Source: CBDIHP01 sp965279195 (lineage in GTDB: Bacteria > Planctomycetota > Planctomycetia > Isosphaerales > Isosphaeraceae). From it: a stretch of DNA of 64,000 bases. The translations under genes were made by a program, and so were the position numbers. The first letter of the stretch is position 1; each line of letters opens with the position of its first letter. Below, one piece after another: positions 1 to 8,542 of this stretch. The DNA is taken from the NCBI GenBank assembly GCA_965279195.1, contig CBDIHP010000038.1, positions 197,123 through 261,122 on the forward strand, in the 5' to 3' direction. Under the pieces are notes generated by a model. It made no database searches and was not told the origin of the DNA. It saw only the letters and a list, made by a program, of their open reading frames with translations.

Positions 1-13
1 AGATCGGCCGACT

Positions 14-337
14 ATGGACGAACCAAGAACGGGCGGTGTGACGCTCAAGGCCCTCCAGCGTCGGATCTTCGAACTCTACGGCGAGAAGGACGCCGCGCGC
101 GGGGACGCCGCGACGTTCCTCTGGCTCACCGAGGAGTTCGGCGAGCTGGCCACGGCCCTGAGGTCGGGGACCCACGAGGAGCTGGCCTTCGAGATGGCCG
201 ACGTCCTCGCCTGGCTGGCGACCCTGGCCAACATCCGGGGCGTCGACCTGGAAGACGCGGTCTGGAGGAAGTACGGGCTGGGGTGCCCCGGCTGCGGCCA
301 GGCCCCCTGCACCTGCGACCTCTCCGAGAAACCTTGA
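14..337 (+). CDS. MazG-like nucleotide pyrophosphohydrolase with C-terminal Cys cluster
   Basis: This 107-residue protein fits the small MazG-like / all-alpha NTP pyrophosphohydrolase fold, whose members hydrolyse (d)NTPs to NMP and pyrophosphate in the cytoplasm. The metal-binding pattern is visible: an EEFGE stretch (E40, E41, E44) on one helix and an ExxD pair (E60, D63) in the EMADVLAW helix. After the domain comes a short tail with CPGC (91-94) and CTC (99-101), which looks like a small zinc site and is not part of the minimal MazG domain. The ATG at 14 is the only good start in view, but the window begins just upstream, so a longer form cannot be excluded. The substrate cannot be deduced. 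Confidence 0.8.
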   Translation: MDEPRTGGVTLKALQRRIFELYGEKDAARGDAATFLWLTEEFGELATALRSGTHEELAFEMADVLAWLATLANIRGVDLEDAVWRKYGLGCPGCGQAPCTCDLSEKP

Positions 338-528
338 CGTTTGTCCGACCCGGGCGTTGCACCCCCCGCCCCCGCGCCGTATTGTTTCGTTTTCGGGGCC
401 TTGCGGGATCCCCGGCGAACCAAACGGGCCCGGGCGTCGTAGCAGCCGTGTTTCCGTGCGCGCGTGCCGTGTCGTCCCGGATCGGACCGGATCCCCTCGC
501 CCGGGACGCCCCTCCCCAGTCAGTCAGG

Positions 529-2787
529 ATGCCTGTCGTGAAGCCAACTCGTCGCGGTCGCTGGGTCCCCGGGCTCCTCACCCTCGGCGCACTGGCGCTC
601 GCCGCGTGCGGCCAGGCCGTGGCGCAGCAGCCCCGGGCGGTCGAGGTCGAGAACGTGCGGATCGGGTTCGACGACCGCTTCAAGGTCGGGACCTGGACGC
701 CCGTCCGGCTCCAGCTCCGGGGGGGCCCGGTGGGGTTCGCCGGCGTGATCGAGCTGGTGACCAACGACGCCGACGGCACGCCGACGACCGTGCGGCAGCA
801 GGTGGCCGTGGCCGCCGGCGGCTCCCAGCGGGTCACGCTCTACACCCGCCCCGGTTCGCTCGACGCCGAGATGTTCATCCGGTTCTACGACGGCAAGTCC
901 GGGCGGAAGGTCGGCCCCGACCTCTCGACCCTCGCCCTCATGGGCAACAAGAATCTGAACCCGCTCTGGGCCGAGGACCTCTCGATCCTGGCCCTCGGCA
1001 CCCCGGCGGGCGTCGAGATCATCCCCACGATCCCCGGCTTCAGCCCCTCGAACGTCAGCGGCCGCATCCGCGAGGTGTCGGTCGTGAAGATCAACGTCAT
1101 CGACGACCTGCTGCCGGCCTTCCGGCAGGGGTATGACGCGATGGACGCGATCATCCTCGACACCGCCGACAAGGCCATGATGGCCCAGGTCGGGGCCAAG
1201 ATCGACGGGATCGAGCAGTGGGTCCGGGCCGGCGGGCACCTCGTCCTCTCGGTCGGCTCCAACTGGCAGGAGGTCAACGAGCGGCTCGGCAAGCTCCTGC
1301 CGGCGAAGCTCGAAGGCCAGGTCGCGGTCAATGACCTGGGCTCGATCGAGTCGTTCGTCACCGGCACGACGTCGCCGCTCCTGCCCGTCGGCAGCGAGGC
1401 GGTCCAGGTCGCCAAGATCACCGGCGTCGAGCAGGAGGGGAGCAAGGTCCTGGCCTCGACGGCGAGCAACCCGCTGATCGTGCGGGGGACCTTCGGCTTC
1501 GGCCGGGTCACGATGATCGGGCTCGACACCGACCGGCCGCCGTTCCGGACCTGGGACGACCGCAAGAACTTCTGGGTCAAGGCGGCTGACCTCAAGCCCG
1601 TGACCGCGTCGAACAAGAACGTCGCCACCAACCGGGGCCGTTTCATCCAGTCCGACGTCAACGACCTGGCCACGCAGCTCCGGCGGTCGCTCGACCAGTT
1701 CCCCAAGGTGAAGCTCGTGCCGTTCGGCTACGTGGCGTTCTTCATCTTCCTGTACATCCTGCTGATCGGGCCCGGGGACTACTTCTTCCTCAAGAAGGTC
1801 CTCAAGCGGATGGAGCTGACCTGGATCACGTTCCCGATCATCGTGCTGTCGGTGAGCCTGGTGGCCTACTACGCCGCCTACGTGATCAAGGGGACGGAAC
1901 TCCGCGTCAACAAGGTGGACGTGCTCGACATCGACCAGCAGGACGGCCTGGCGCGCGGGATGTCGTTCGCGAACGTCTTCAGCCCCCGGAACGACGACTA
2001 CAACGTCAGCCTGACGCCGCTGTCGCTCGCGAGCCCCGCCCCCGAGCCGGGCGCGACGATCCCGCCGCCGCCGGCCGCCACCCAGACGCTCGTCTCCTGG
2101 TTCGCGGCGTCCGAGTCGGGGCTCCGGGGGATGAACACCGGGCGACGGGGCGTGGGATTCGGCGCGGCCGGTTACGCCTACACCCCGCTCGGCAAGGCCG
2201 AGGAGCTGGCGGACGTCCGGATCCCGATCTGGAGCACCAAGTGCTTCCAGTCGAGCTGGATCGGCCCGGCGACGACGAATCCGATCGAATCGGATTTCGT
2301 CCTGGTCGGCACCGACCGGCTCAACGGCACGTTCACGAACCGGCTGGGCATCCCGATCGAGGACGTGATCGTCGCGTTCAACGGCACCGTCTACTACAAC
2401 ATCGGGACGGTCGCCCCCAACGCCACCACCCGGATCGAGACCCAGAGCAACCGCACGCTGTCGGGCTATCTCAACGACCTGCGGCCGAAGTACCTCTCGG
2501 CCGACTACTTCCAGTCGAACGCCATCCAGCGCGACCCGCTGCTTCGGGCGGTCCTGTTCCGGGACAGCGACGTGGGCAGCCAGGGCGAGATCCCCAGCCG
2601 GGTCCTGCACGGCCTCGACCTGACCGGCCAGTTGCAACTCAACCGCCCGATGGTGATCGGCCGCATCGCCCGCCCGGTCGCGGCCCTCGGCCTGGGCGAC
2701 GGCAAGATCAAGCCCGAGGTCGACCAGACGACCCTGCTCCGCGTCGTCCTGCCGGTGGCCCGCAACACGCCCGCGAAGCCGAACTGA
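529..2787 (+). CDS. Large membrane-anchored exported protein, partner of the following ABC ATPase (function unknown)
   Basis: I place the start at the ATG at 529 because it begins a plausible signal peptide (basic MPVVKPTRRGRW, hydrophobic LLTLGALALAA, then CGQAVAQ). The frame is open further upstream, but that part has low-complexity shadow composition. The product has 752 residues. Residues 20-390 form an extracytoplasmic region. Around 200-330 it has the alternating beta/alpha pattern of a glutamine-amidotransferase-like (flavodoxin-like) fold seen in several planctomycete membrane proteins. Two transmembrane segments follow at about 403-423 and 432-454 (LLIGPGDYFFL between them), then a second exported domain of about 300 residues. 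The ABC ATPase gene starts 80 bp downstream on the same strand, so the two are probably an operon. It is not a typical permease because it has only two clear internal membrane spans. I do not recognise a specific function. Confidence 0.75.
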   Translation: MPVVKPTRRGRWVPGLLTLGALALAACGQAVAQQPRAVEVENVRIGFDDRFKVGTWTPVRLQLRGGPVGFAGVIELVTNDADGTPTTVRQQVAVAAGGSQRVTLYTRPGSLDAEMFIRFYDGKSGRKVGPDLSTLALMGNKNLNPLWAEDLSILALGTPAGVEIIPTIPGFSPSNVSGRIREVSVVKINVIDDLLPAFRQGYDAMDAIILDTADKAMMAQVGAKIDGIEQWVRAGGHLVLSVGSNWQEVNERLGKLLPAKLEGQVAVNDLGSIESFVTGTTSPLLPVGSEAVQVAKITGVEQEGSKVLASTASNPLIVRGTFGFGRVTMIGLDTDRPPFRTWDDRKNFWVKAADLKPVTASNKNVATNRGRFIQSDVNDLATQLRRSLDQFPKVKLVPFGYVAFFIFLYILLIGPGDYFFLKKVLKRMELTWITFPIIVLSVSLVAYYAAYVIKGTELRVNKVDVLDIDQQDGLARGMSFANVFSPRNDDYNVSLTPLSLASPAPEPGATIPPPPAATQTLVSWFAASESGLRGMNTGRRGVGFGAAGYAYTPLGKAEELADVRIPIWSTKCFQSSWIGPATTNPIESDFVLVGTDRLNGTFTNRLGIPIEDVIVAFNGTVYYNIGTVAPNATTRIETQSNRTLSGYLNDLRPKYLSADYFQSNAIQRDPLLRAVLFRDSDVGSQGEIPSRVLHGLDLTGQLQLNRPMVIGRIARPVAALGLGDGKIKPEVDQTTLLRVVLPVARNTPAKPN

Positions 2788-2866
2788 ACCGCAACCGGGA
2801 ACCACTCGCCGTACCGCATCGCAACGCGTCGCACCGACCAGCCCCGATCGCAAAGGCCCGTACCCC

Positions 2867-3793
2867 ATGATCGAGACGAAAGACCTGACGAAGATGTACG
2901 GCGAACTCTACGCCCTCAACCGGCTCAACCTGACGTTGAACCAGGGGGACGTGTACGGGTTCATCGGGCCCAACGGCGCGGGCAAGACCACGACGATGCG
3001 GATCCTCGCCACCCTGCTCAACCCCACCTGGGGCGAGGCGACGGTGTGCGGCTACTCGATCTACAACGGAGCCAAGGAGATCCGCCGCGCCATCGGGTAC
3101 ATGCCCGACTTCTTCGGCGTCTACGACGACATGAAGGTCATCGAGTACCTCGAATTCTTCGCCGCCGCCTACCGCATCAAGGGGGCGGCCCGCAAGAAGA
3201 TCTGCGAGGAGGTGCTCGAACTGGTCGACCTGACGTACAAGCGCGATGCGATGGTGACCAGCCTGTCACGCGGGATGACCCAGCGCCTGGGCCTGGCCCG
3301 GGTGCTGCTGCACGACCCGCAGGTGCTGCTGCTCGACGAGCCCGCCTCGGGCCTCGACCCCCGCGCCCGCATCGAGATCCGCGCGTTGCTCAAGGAGCTG
3401 CGGTCGATGGGCAAGACCATCATGGTCTCCAGCCACATCCTGCCGGAGCTGGCGGACATCTGCAACAAGATCGGGATCATCGAGCAGGGCGTGCTGATGG
3501 TCAACGGCTCGGTCGTGGACGTGATGAAGCAGGTCCGGGCCGACATCGTCCTGAACATCGCCGTCGGCGACCGCCTCACCGACGCCGCCAACTATCTCGA
3601 AGCCCAGCCCGAGGTCGCCGAGGTCCAGGACAAGAACGGCATCCTGATCGTGCGGATGATCGAAGGCACCACCACCTACAGCTTCCTCGCCCAGCGCCTC
3701 ATCGAACAGGGGTTCGAGCTGTCGCTCTTCAAGGAAGACGAGATCAACCTCGAAACGGCGTTCATGCACCTGACCAAGGGCATCACGAGCTGA
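2867..3793 (+). CDS. ABC transporter ATP-binding protein
   Basis: This is a 308-residue nucleotide-binding subunit of an ABC-2-type (drug/polysaccharide export style) transporter. Walker A is GPNGAGKT at 34-41, the signature loop is LSRGMTQ at 133-139 (a variant of LSGGQ), Walker B is VLLLDE at 153-158 followed by PASGLDP, and the H-loop histidine is H190 in VSSHILPE. Residues 220-308 form a C-terminal extension typical of this subfamily. The start ATG at 2867 has an AAAGG about 11 nt upstream. It follows the large membrane protein in the same direction, but no canonical multi-span permease gene is nearby. Either the upstream protein acts as the membrane partner or the permease lies elsewhere. 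Confidence 0.92.
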   Translation: MIETKDLTKMYGELYALNRLNLTLNQGDVYGFIGPNGAGKTTTMRILATLLNPTWGEATVCGYSIYNGAKEIRRAIGYMPDFFGVYDDMKVIEYLEFFAAAYRIKGAARKKICEEVLELVDLTYKRDAMVTSLSRGMTQRLGLARVLLHDPQVLLLDEPASGLDPRARIEIRALLKELRSMGKTIMVSSHILPELADICNKIGIIEQGVLMVNGSVVDVMKQVRADIVLNIAVGDRLTDAANYLEAQPEVAEVQDKNGILIVRMIEGTTTYSFLAQRLIEQGFELSLFKEDEINLETAFMHLTKGITS

Positions 3794-3810
3794 TCGGCCC
3801 GACCGCCCGC

Positions 3811-3942
3811 CCGGAGTGCGGAAGCTCGCTTCCGCCCTGGCCCGGCGGGAGCTTGCTCCCGAGAGACCAGATCGAGTCATCCGTCGTCGCCTTCGATTCG
3901 ATGGTGCGGAGGCCGCGAGGACGCGGCCACCACACCCTACTT
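3811..3942. repeat. Partial family A hairpin element followed by partial family B hairpin
   Basis: The gap between the ABC ATPase and the M16 peptidase holds two repeat pieces. 3811-3866 is the left half of the family A element found elsewhere in the window: hairpin GCGGAAGC/GCTTCCGC (3818-3825 and 3828-3835), then GGGAGC/GCTCCC (3847-3852 and 3855-3860), ending in GAGAG. 3901-3942 ends in the family B terminus ACCACACCCTAC and contains the hairpin GGCCGCG/CGCGGCC (3911-3917 and 3922-3928). The rest of the gap to 4149 shows no gene. Confidence 0.75.
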
Positions 3943-4149
3943 GTCGATTTCATGGCCTTCTGCCTAAAACGTAACACCTGATCGCCGGGCGTCCGCGCAC
4001 ACTCTCCGCGCGGGGGGCATCGCCCGATGGTCGACGGCCGTCCCTCTCACCGACGCTCAAACACGGTCGGCGGCGCGTTTCTCCGTTTCGAAGCAAGACG
4101 CGAACACGCTCGAAATCGACTCGAATCCTCATCTCCGGAGCTGCCCACG

Positions 4150-7020
4150 ATGCGTCCCGACGTACGGAAGTCGACCCGCTACGGGTCGGCGGCCCTGGCA
4201 TTGGCATTGGTCCTCGCCGCGCCGATGGCGGCCCTCGCCGACAAGTCGAAGCCCGAGGGGGCGGACAAGCCCGCCTCCTCGACCCCGGACCTCAAGATCG
4301 AGAAGTACACCCTCCCGAACGGCCTGGAGGTCATCCTCCACGAGGACCACACCACGCCGATCGTCGGCGTGAACGTCTGGTACAAGGTCGGCTCCAAGGA
4401 CGAGAAGCTCGGCCGCACCGGCTTCGCGCACCTGTTCGAACACCTGATGTTCCAGGGCTCGAAGAACCACGACTCCGAGTACTTCGGACCCATCGAGAAG
4501 GTCGGCGCCCAGATCAACGGATCGACGACGACCGACCGCACCAACTACTTCGAGACGCTCCCCAGCAACGCGCTCGAGCTCGCCCTCTGGCTCGAAGCCG
4601 ACCGCATGGGGTTCCTGCTGCCGGCGTTGTCGCAGAAGAAGCTCGACAACCAGCGCGACGTCGTCAAGAACGAGCGTCGCCAGCGGGTCGACAACGTCCC
4701 CTACGGGCAGTCGCAGGAGGCGATGCTCAAGGCGATGTATCCCGAAGACCATCCCTACTTCCACAGCGTCATCGGGTCCCTGGCCGACCTCTCGGCCGCG
4801 AGCCTGGCGGACGTCTCGGCCTTCTTCAAGACCTACTACGCGCCGAACAACGCCAGCCTGACGATCGCCGGCGACTTCAAGCCCGAGGAGGCCAAGGCCC
4901 TCGTCGCCAAGTTCTTCGGCTCGATCCCCCGCGGCCCGGCGGTCCCCAAGGTCGCCGCGCGCGGCACGACGCTCAAGGAACCCAAGCACGTCGTCATGAC
5001 CGACCGCGTGCGGTTCGCCCGCGCCCAGCTCGCCTGGCCGACGGTCGAGGTCGGGCACAAAGATGAGGCGCCTCTGGATGTCCTGGCGACCGTCCTGGGC
5101 CAGCTCCCGCAGCAGAGCCGCCTGTTCAAGGCCCTCCAGTACGACAAGCAGCTCGCCACCGCGGCGATGGCCATGCACGGCACGAGCATGCTGACCGGCA
5201 CGTTCAACGTCATCCTCTCGCCCACGCCGAACGCCAAGCTCGAACAGCTCATCGAGATCGTCGACGCCGAGATCGAGCGCCTCAAGAAGGACGGCCCGAC
5301 GGCGGACGAGGTCTCCAAGGCCAAGACGATCACCGAGAGCCGCCTGATCTTCGGGCTCCAGCAGGTCGGCCGCAAGGCGGACTTCCTGAACCAGTACAAC
5401 GTCTACTACGGCGACCCCTCCGCCTACAAGAAGGAGATGGCCGACCTCCTCGCCGTCACCCCCGAGGACGTCAAGCGGGTCGCCAACCAGTACCTCACGG
5501 CCAACCGCGTCCGCCTGGACGTGAACCCCGGTGCGCCGGCCAAGCGGGCCCCCGAGGTCGCCGTGAAGCCGGAATCCCAGACCTCGGCCGACGCCGCCAA
5601 GCCGATCGAGATCACCGACAGCTTCGACCGCTCCAAGATGCCCAAGCTCGGCGAGCCGCCGGTCTTCACCCCGCCGCCGGTCGTCCGCAAGAAGCTCTCG
5701 AACGGGCTCGAAGTGCTCGTCGCCGAGCGCCACGAGCTGCCGATCCTGGCCATGAGCCTTGTCATCAAGGGGGGCGAGACGCTCGTCCCCGAGGGTAAGG
5801 AAGGCCTGGCCGAGCTGACCGCCTCGCTCTGGAACCAGGGCACGAAGACCCGGACCGGCGTGCAGATCGCCGCCGCCCTGTCCGACCTCGGCGCGTCGCT
5901 CGGCGCCGGCGGCGGGCTCGAATCGAGCAGCCTCAGCCTCACGACGCTCAAGAAGACCGAGGACAAGGCGCTGGAGCTGTTCACGGACGTCCTGCTCAAT
6001 CCGACGTTCCCCGAGAAGGAATTCAACCGGATCAAGACCCAGCGGCTCGCCGGCCTGATGCGCCGCGGCGACAGCGCGGAGTCGATCGCCGGCTACGTCT
6101 TCCCCAAGCTGCTCTACGGCGACTCGCACCCCTACGGGCGTTCGGAGACGATCGCCTCGGTGAAGGCCCTGACGCCGGCGGAGCTGAAGGACTTCTACAA
6201 GAAGATCGTCGTGCCGAACAACGCCGCGCTCGTCGTGGCGGGCGACACCACGCCGGACGAGGTCGTCGCGAAGCTCGAGGCGGCGCTCAAGGACTGGAAG
6301 CCGGGCGCGGACGTCGCGGCGGCGACCCTGCCGGAGGTCCCCCCGGGCAAGCCCGGGTTCTACTTCGTGAACAAGCCCGAGGCCGCGCAGTCGGTCCTGG
6401 CCGTGGGCGCCGTCGGCGTCCCCCGCAAGACGCCCGACTACTTCGCGATCAACGTCATGAACGCGATCCTCGGCGGCCAGTTCTCCAGCCGGATCAACCT
6501 GAACCTCCGCGAGGACAAGGGCTACACCTACGGCGCCCGCTCGGGCTTCTCCTTCCGCCAGGGCCCCGGCCCGTTCGAGGCCAGCGCGCCGGTGCAGACC
6601 GACGTGACCCGCGACGCCCTCGATGAGCTGGTCAAGGAGCTCAACGACATCGGCGGCAAGCGGCCCGCCACGGCGGCCGAGATCGCCTTCGCCAAGGACC
6701 GTATGGTGAAAGGGTTCCCCAGCCGGTTCGAGTCGGTCGGCGGCGGCGGCGGCCCCCGCGGCGGCGGCGGCCTGACCAGCACGCTCGCCGAGCTGGTGCT
6801 CTACAACCTCCCCGATGACTACTTCACGACCTACCAGTCGAAGGTCGAGGCCATCACCAAGGCCGACGTCGACCGGGTCGCCAAGCAGTACATCGACGCC
6901 GGCAAGATGACCATCCTGGTCGTCGGCGATCGCGAGAAGGTCATCCCGACCCTCAAGTCGCTGCCCTACGCCCAGACCATCATCGAGCTCGACGCCGAAG
7001 GCAAGCTGGTCAAGAAGTGA
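4150..7020 (+). CDS. Secreted M16 family zinc peptidase (two-domain, insulinase/pitrilysin type)
   Basis: From the ATG at 4150 the protein has 956 residues and a clear signal peptide (MRPDVRKST, hydrophobic LALALVLAAP, AALA cleavage region near residue 30). This start is preferred over in-frame upstream codons because the signal peptide begins here. The N-terminal M16 half carries the inverted zinc motif HLFEH (H94, E97, H98) and a downstream NERR glutamate (E175), so it should be catalytic. The second M16 half begins near residue 510 and lacks HxxEH, as is normal for the non-catalytic half of single-chain M16 enzymes. A Gly/Pro-rich insertion lies near residue 870. It is expected to degrade peptides in the periplasm. 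A strong hairpin follows the stop. Confidence 0.93.
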   Translation: MRPDVRKSTRYGSAALALALVLAAPMAALADKSKPEGADKPASSTPDLKIEKYTLPNGLEVILHEDHTTPIVGVNVWYKVGSKDEKLGRTGFAHLFEHLMFQGSKNHDSEYFGPIEKVGAQINGSTTTDRTNYFETLPSNALELALWLEADRMGFLLPALSQKKLDNQRDVVKNERRQRVDNVPYGQSQEAMLKAMYPEDHPYFHSVIGSLADLSAASLADVSAFFKTYYAPNNASLTIAGDFKPEEAKALVAKFFGSIPRGPAVPKVAARGTTLKEPKHVVMTDRVRFARAQLAWPTVEVGHKDEAPLDVLATVLGQLPQQSRLFKALQYDKQLATAAMAMHGTSMLTGTFNVILSPTPNAKLEQLIEIVDAEIERLKKDGPTADEVSKAKTITESRLIFGLQQVGRKADFLNQYNVYYGDPSAYKKEMADLLAVTPEDVKRVANQYLTANRVRLDVNPGAPAKRAPEVAVKPESQTSADAAKPIEITDSFDRSKMPKLGEPPVFTPPPVVRKKLSNGLEVLVAERHELPILAMSLVIKGGETLVPEGKEGLAELTASLWNQGTKTRTGVQIAAALSDLGASLGAGGGLESSSLSLTTLKKTEDKALELFTDVLLNPTFPEKEFNRIKTQRLAGLMRRGDSAESIAGYVFPKLLYGDSHPYGRSETIASVKALTPAELKDFYKKIVVPNNAALVVAGDTTPDEVVAKLEAALKDWKPGADVAAATLPEVPPGKPGFYFVNKPEAAQSVLAVGAVGVPRKTPDYFAINVMNAILGGQFSSRINLNLREDKGYTYGARSGFSFRQGPGPFEASAPVQTDVTRDALDELVKELNDIGGKRPATAAEIAFAKDRMVKGFPSRFESVGGGGGPRGGGGLTSTLAELVLYNLPDDYFTTYQSKVEAITKADVDRVAKQYIDAGKMTILVVGDREKVIPTLKSLPYAQTIIELDAEGKLVKK

Positions 7021-7051
7021 TCTGGCGTGATTGATGGGTGTTGATTGAAGC

Positions 7052-7082
7052 GAGGGGCCGGCGGGATGACCGCCGGCCCCTC
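7052..7082. terminator. Bidirectional hairpin terminator
   Basis: A perfect 13-bp stem (7052-7064 pairing with 7070-7082, GAGGGGCCGGCGG type) with a 5-nt loop GATGA sits 32 bp after the M16 peptidase stop and 25 bp beyond the end of the convergent small minus-strand gene. There is only a weak T-rich run (TCATTTC) after it. Position between convergent genes supports a terminator for both. Confidence 0.8.
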
Positions 7083-7106
7083 GTCATTTCCCTGCACCCG
7101 GCGAAC

Positions 7107-7340
7107 TCACCGGACGGGCTTCAACTCGCCCGTCTCCTTGAGTTCCTCTCCGCTGGCTCCGTCCTTCCCCGGGCAGGGCTCACCCTTCGCCTCGGCGGCC
7201 ATGCAGGGGTCGGTCACCTCGGCCCAGACGAATCCGTTCGGCTTCGACCCCGCCGCCGGCGAGCCGGCCACGTACAGGCCGAGCGCGAGCACTGCGGCGA
7301 GGACGCACAGGGCAATCCAGGACTGCCGGGGCATTGTCAT
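7107..7340 (-). CDS. Small membrane-anchored or secreted protein, function unknown
   Basis: This short protein (77 residues from the ATG at 7340; an in-frame start at 7382 would add 14 residues) opens with MTMPRQSW and one hydrophobic stretch, IALCVLAAVLALGLYVAG, then a polar tail with two Cys residues (DPCM, EPCP). The layout is a lipoprotein-like or single-pass anchored peptide facing outward. It is on the minus strand and convergent with the M16 peptidase. No family is recognised. Its design resembles the other small anchored protein at 7662-7853, which suggests a related lineage-specific type, but the sequences outside the membrane segment differ. Confidence 0.5.
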   Translation of the reverse strand: MTMPRQSWIALCVLAAVLALGLYVAGSPAAGSKPNGFVWAEVTDPCMAAEAKGEPCPGKDGASGEELKETGELKPVR

Positions 7341-7489
7341 CGGTCCGGACCTCGGGCGAGACTGGGGCGCAGGATGCGACATCCCAATGTAGGCCGCGAT
7401 TCTGACAGGGGGTTGTCGGTTCGATGAAGGTCCCGGGAAGTCGACCAGGCGTGCGGACGCTCGCTTCGCTTTAGATCGAAGGGGACGCG

Positions 7490-7640
7490 GAATCTGGAGT
7501 GCGTCCGCTTGCTGACGCTCTGTTCTCGCGAAGCTCGCTTCGCGCGTGAGATCGAAGCGTCCGGGTTCGATCGGTTGTGGTCTCTCGGGGGCACGCCCCC
7601 GCCGGGCGAGAGCGTCGGCAAGCGGACGCTCTCCAGATTC
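7490..7640. repeat. Family A inverted-repeat element (divergent copy, 31-bp arms)
   Basis: Arms 7490-7520 and 7610-7640 are inverted copies of each other over 31 bp with two mismatches. They contain the family A start GGAGTGCGTCCGCTTGC. Inside is a perfect hairpin CGCGAAGC/GCTTCGCG (7527-7534 and 7537-7544). The layout matches the copies at 28496 and 52937: outer arm, CGCG-hairpin, variable centre, TCTCGGG segment, outer arm. No protein is encoded. The element fills most of the gap between two small minus-strand genes. Confidence 0.8.
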
Positions 7641-7661
7641 GCCGGTGAACCCCGCCCCGGC

Positions 7662-7853
7662 CTACTTCATCAACCCCGCGCGGCTGACCCCCGGCAGGCA
7701 GCAATCCTTCAACGGCCCGCACGCCTCGGGGCTCATGGGCGGCGCCGACGTCTGCGTCGGTCCCGCCTGCATCCGCGACGCCCCCGCGAACCAGCCGATG
7801 CCGAGCCCGACCGCCAGCACGACGAGCACCTGAATCGTCGAATTCTTCAGCAT
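7662..7853 (-). CDS. Small single-pass membrane protein, function unknown
   Basis: The 63-residue product starts MLKNSTIQVLVVLAVGLGIG, an N-terminal membrane anchor with almost no cytoplasmic part, followed by a polar tail with a CGPLKDCC cluster of three cysteines. A good ribosome-binding site (GAGGAGT, about 7 nt) precedes the ATG at 7853. Similar short anchor sequences occur at the start of planctomycete exported proteins, but here the protein ends soon after. The Cys cluster hints at metal binding or disulfides, which is inference only. Confidence 0.6.
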   Translation of the reverse strand: MLKNSTIQVLVVLAVGLGIGWFAGASRMQAGPTQTSAPPMSPEACGPLKDCCLPGVSRAGLMK

Positions 7854-7981
7854 CGTCGGGACTCCTCGCCGCGAGGGATCAGGATCCGCATGGAGGGATC
7901 ATAGCCGGTCGCCCGGCCACGATCAAACGACACCACCGCGACGTCGGGCGGTCAGGGGAGCCTGCCGAGAATCGACACCCG

Positions 7982-8542
7982 TCACGTCGGCTCTCTTCGA
8001 TACATGACGTCGCTCCGCAAGACGTACTTCCGGCCGGAGGTGACCGGCTGCCCCTTGTGGAGGATCTGGTGGGCGAACACCAGCGCCATTCCCTGCTCGG
8101 GGAGGACGTCGACGGTCTCCAGCGTGGTCGCGCCGCCTTCGAATCCGTCGTTCAGGTAGATGAGGAGCGTCAAGCGGCTCCGCTCGTGCTCGTCCCGGGC
8201 GAAGCAGCCGTCGCGGTGCCATTCGAACCTCTGCCCCCCCTCGTAGCGGTAGAACCGGAACCTTTCGTTCAGGCCGCAGGCCCGCCAGGCCCCGATCGTC
8301 TCGGGGACAAACGGTGTGATGCGTTCCCAGAGGAGCGAGGCGAGCCCCGGGTCGTCGAGGATGACGCGAGTGTTGTCGCGAATATCCTTGCGCATCACCG
8401 GCCCGTCCCAGGTGGTGATGGGCGCCTCGTCGAAGCCTTCGGCCTCAGCCACCTCGATCGCCTCGCGGCACTCCTCGGGCGAGTAGAAGTGGCGGATCAC
8501 GAAAGCATTCTCAGAGACCGGCTGGCGCTGCATCGCGAACAT
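7982..8542 (-). CDS. 2-oxoglutarate/Fe(II)-dependent oxygenase, prolyl 4-hydroxylase-like
   Basis: The 186-residue protein has the P4Hc double-stranded beta-helix pattern. The iron triad is visible as HRD in FEWHRDG (HxD) and the distal His in QILHKGQ, with the 2-oxoglutarate-binding basic residue in SGRKYVLRSD. The segment LTLLIYLNDGFEGGATTL is typical of prolyl-hydroxylase-like enzymes that modify protein side chains. Translation is placed at the ATG at 8542, which has GGAG about 8 nt upstream. An upstream open frame to 8749 lacks coding character. It would act in the cytoplasm, using O2 and 2-oxoglutarate, and the substrate is unknown. It is followed downstream by the small-protein genes on the same strand. 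Confidence 0.88.
   Translation of the reverse strand: MFAMQRQPVSENAFVIRHFYSPEECREAIEVAEAEGFDEAPITTWDGPVMRKDIRDNTRVILDDPGLASLLWERITPFVPETIGAWRACGLNERFRFYRYEGGQRFEWHRDGCFARDEHERSRLTLLIYLNDGFEGGATTLETVDVLPEQGMALVFAHQILHKGQPVTSGRKYVLRSDVMYRREPT

Noticed and set aside
4129..6129. A 666-codon minus-strand frame opposite the M16 peptidase
   Set aside because: No domain is visible and the composition is that of a reverse-complement shadow.
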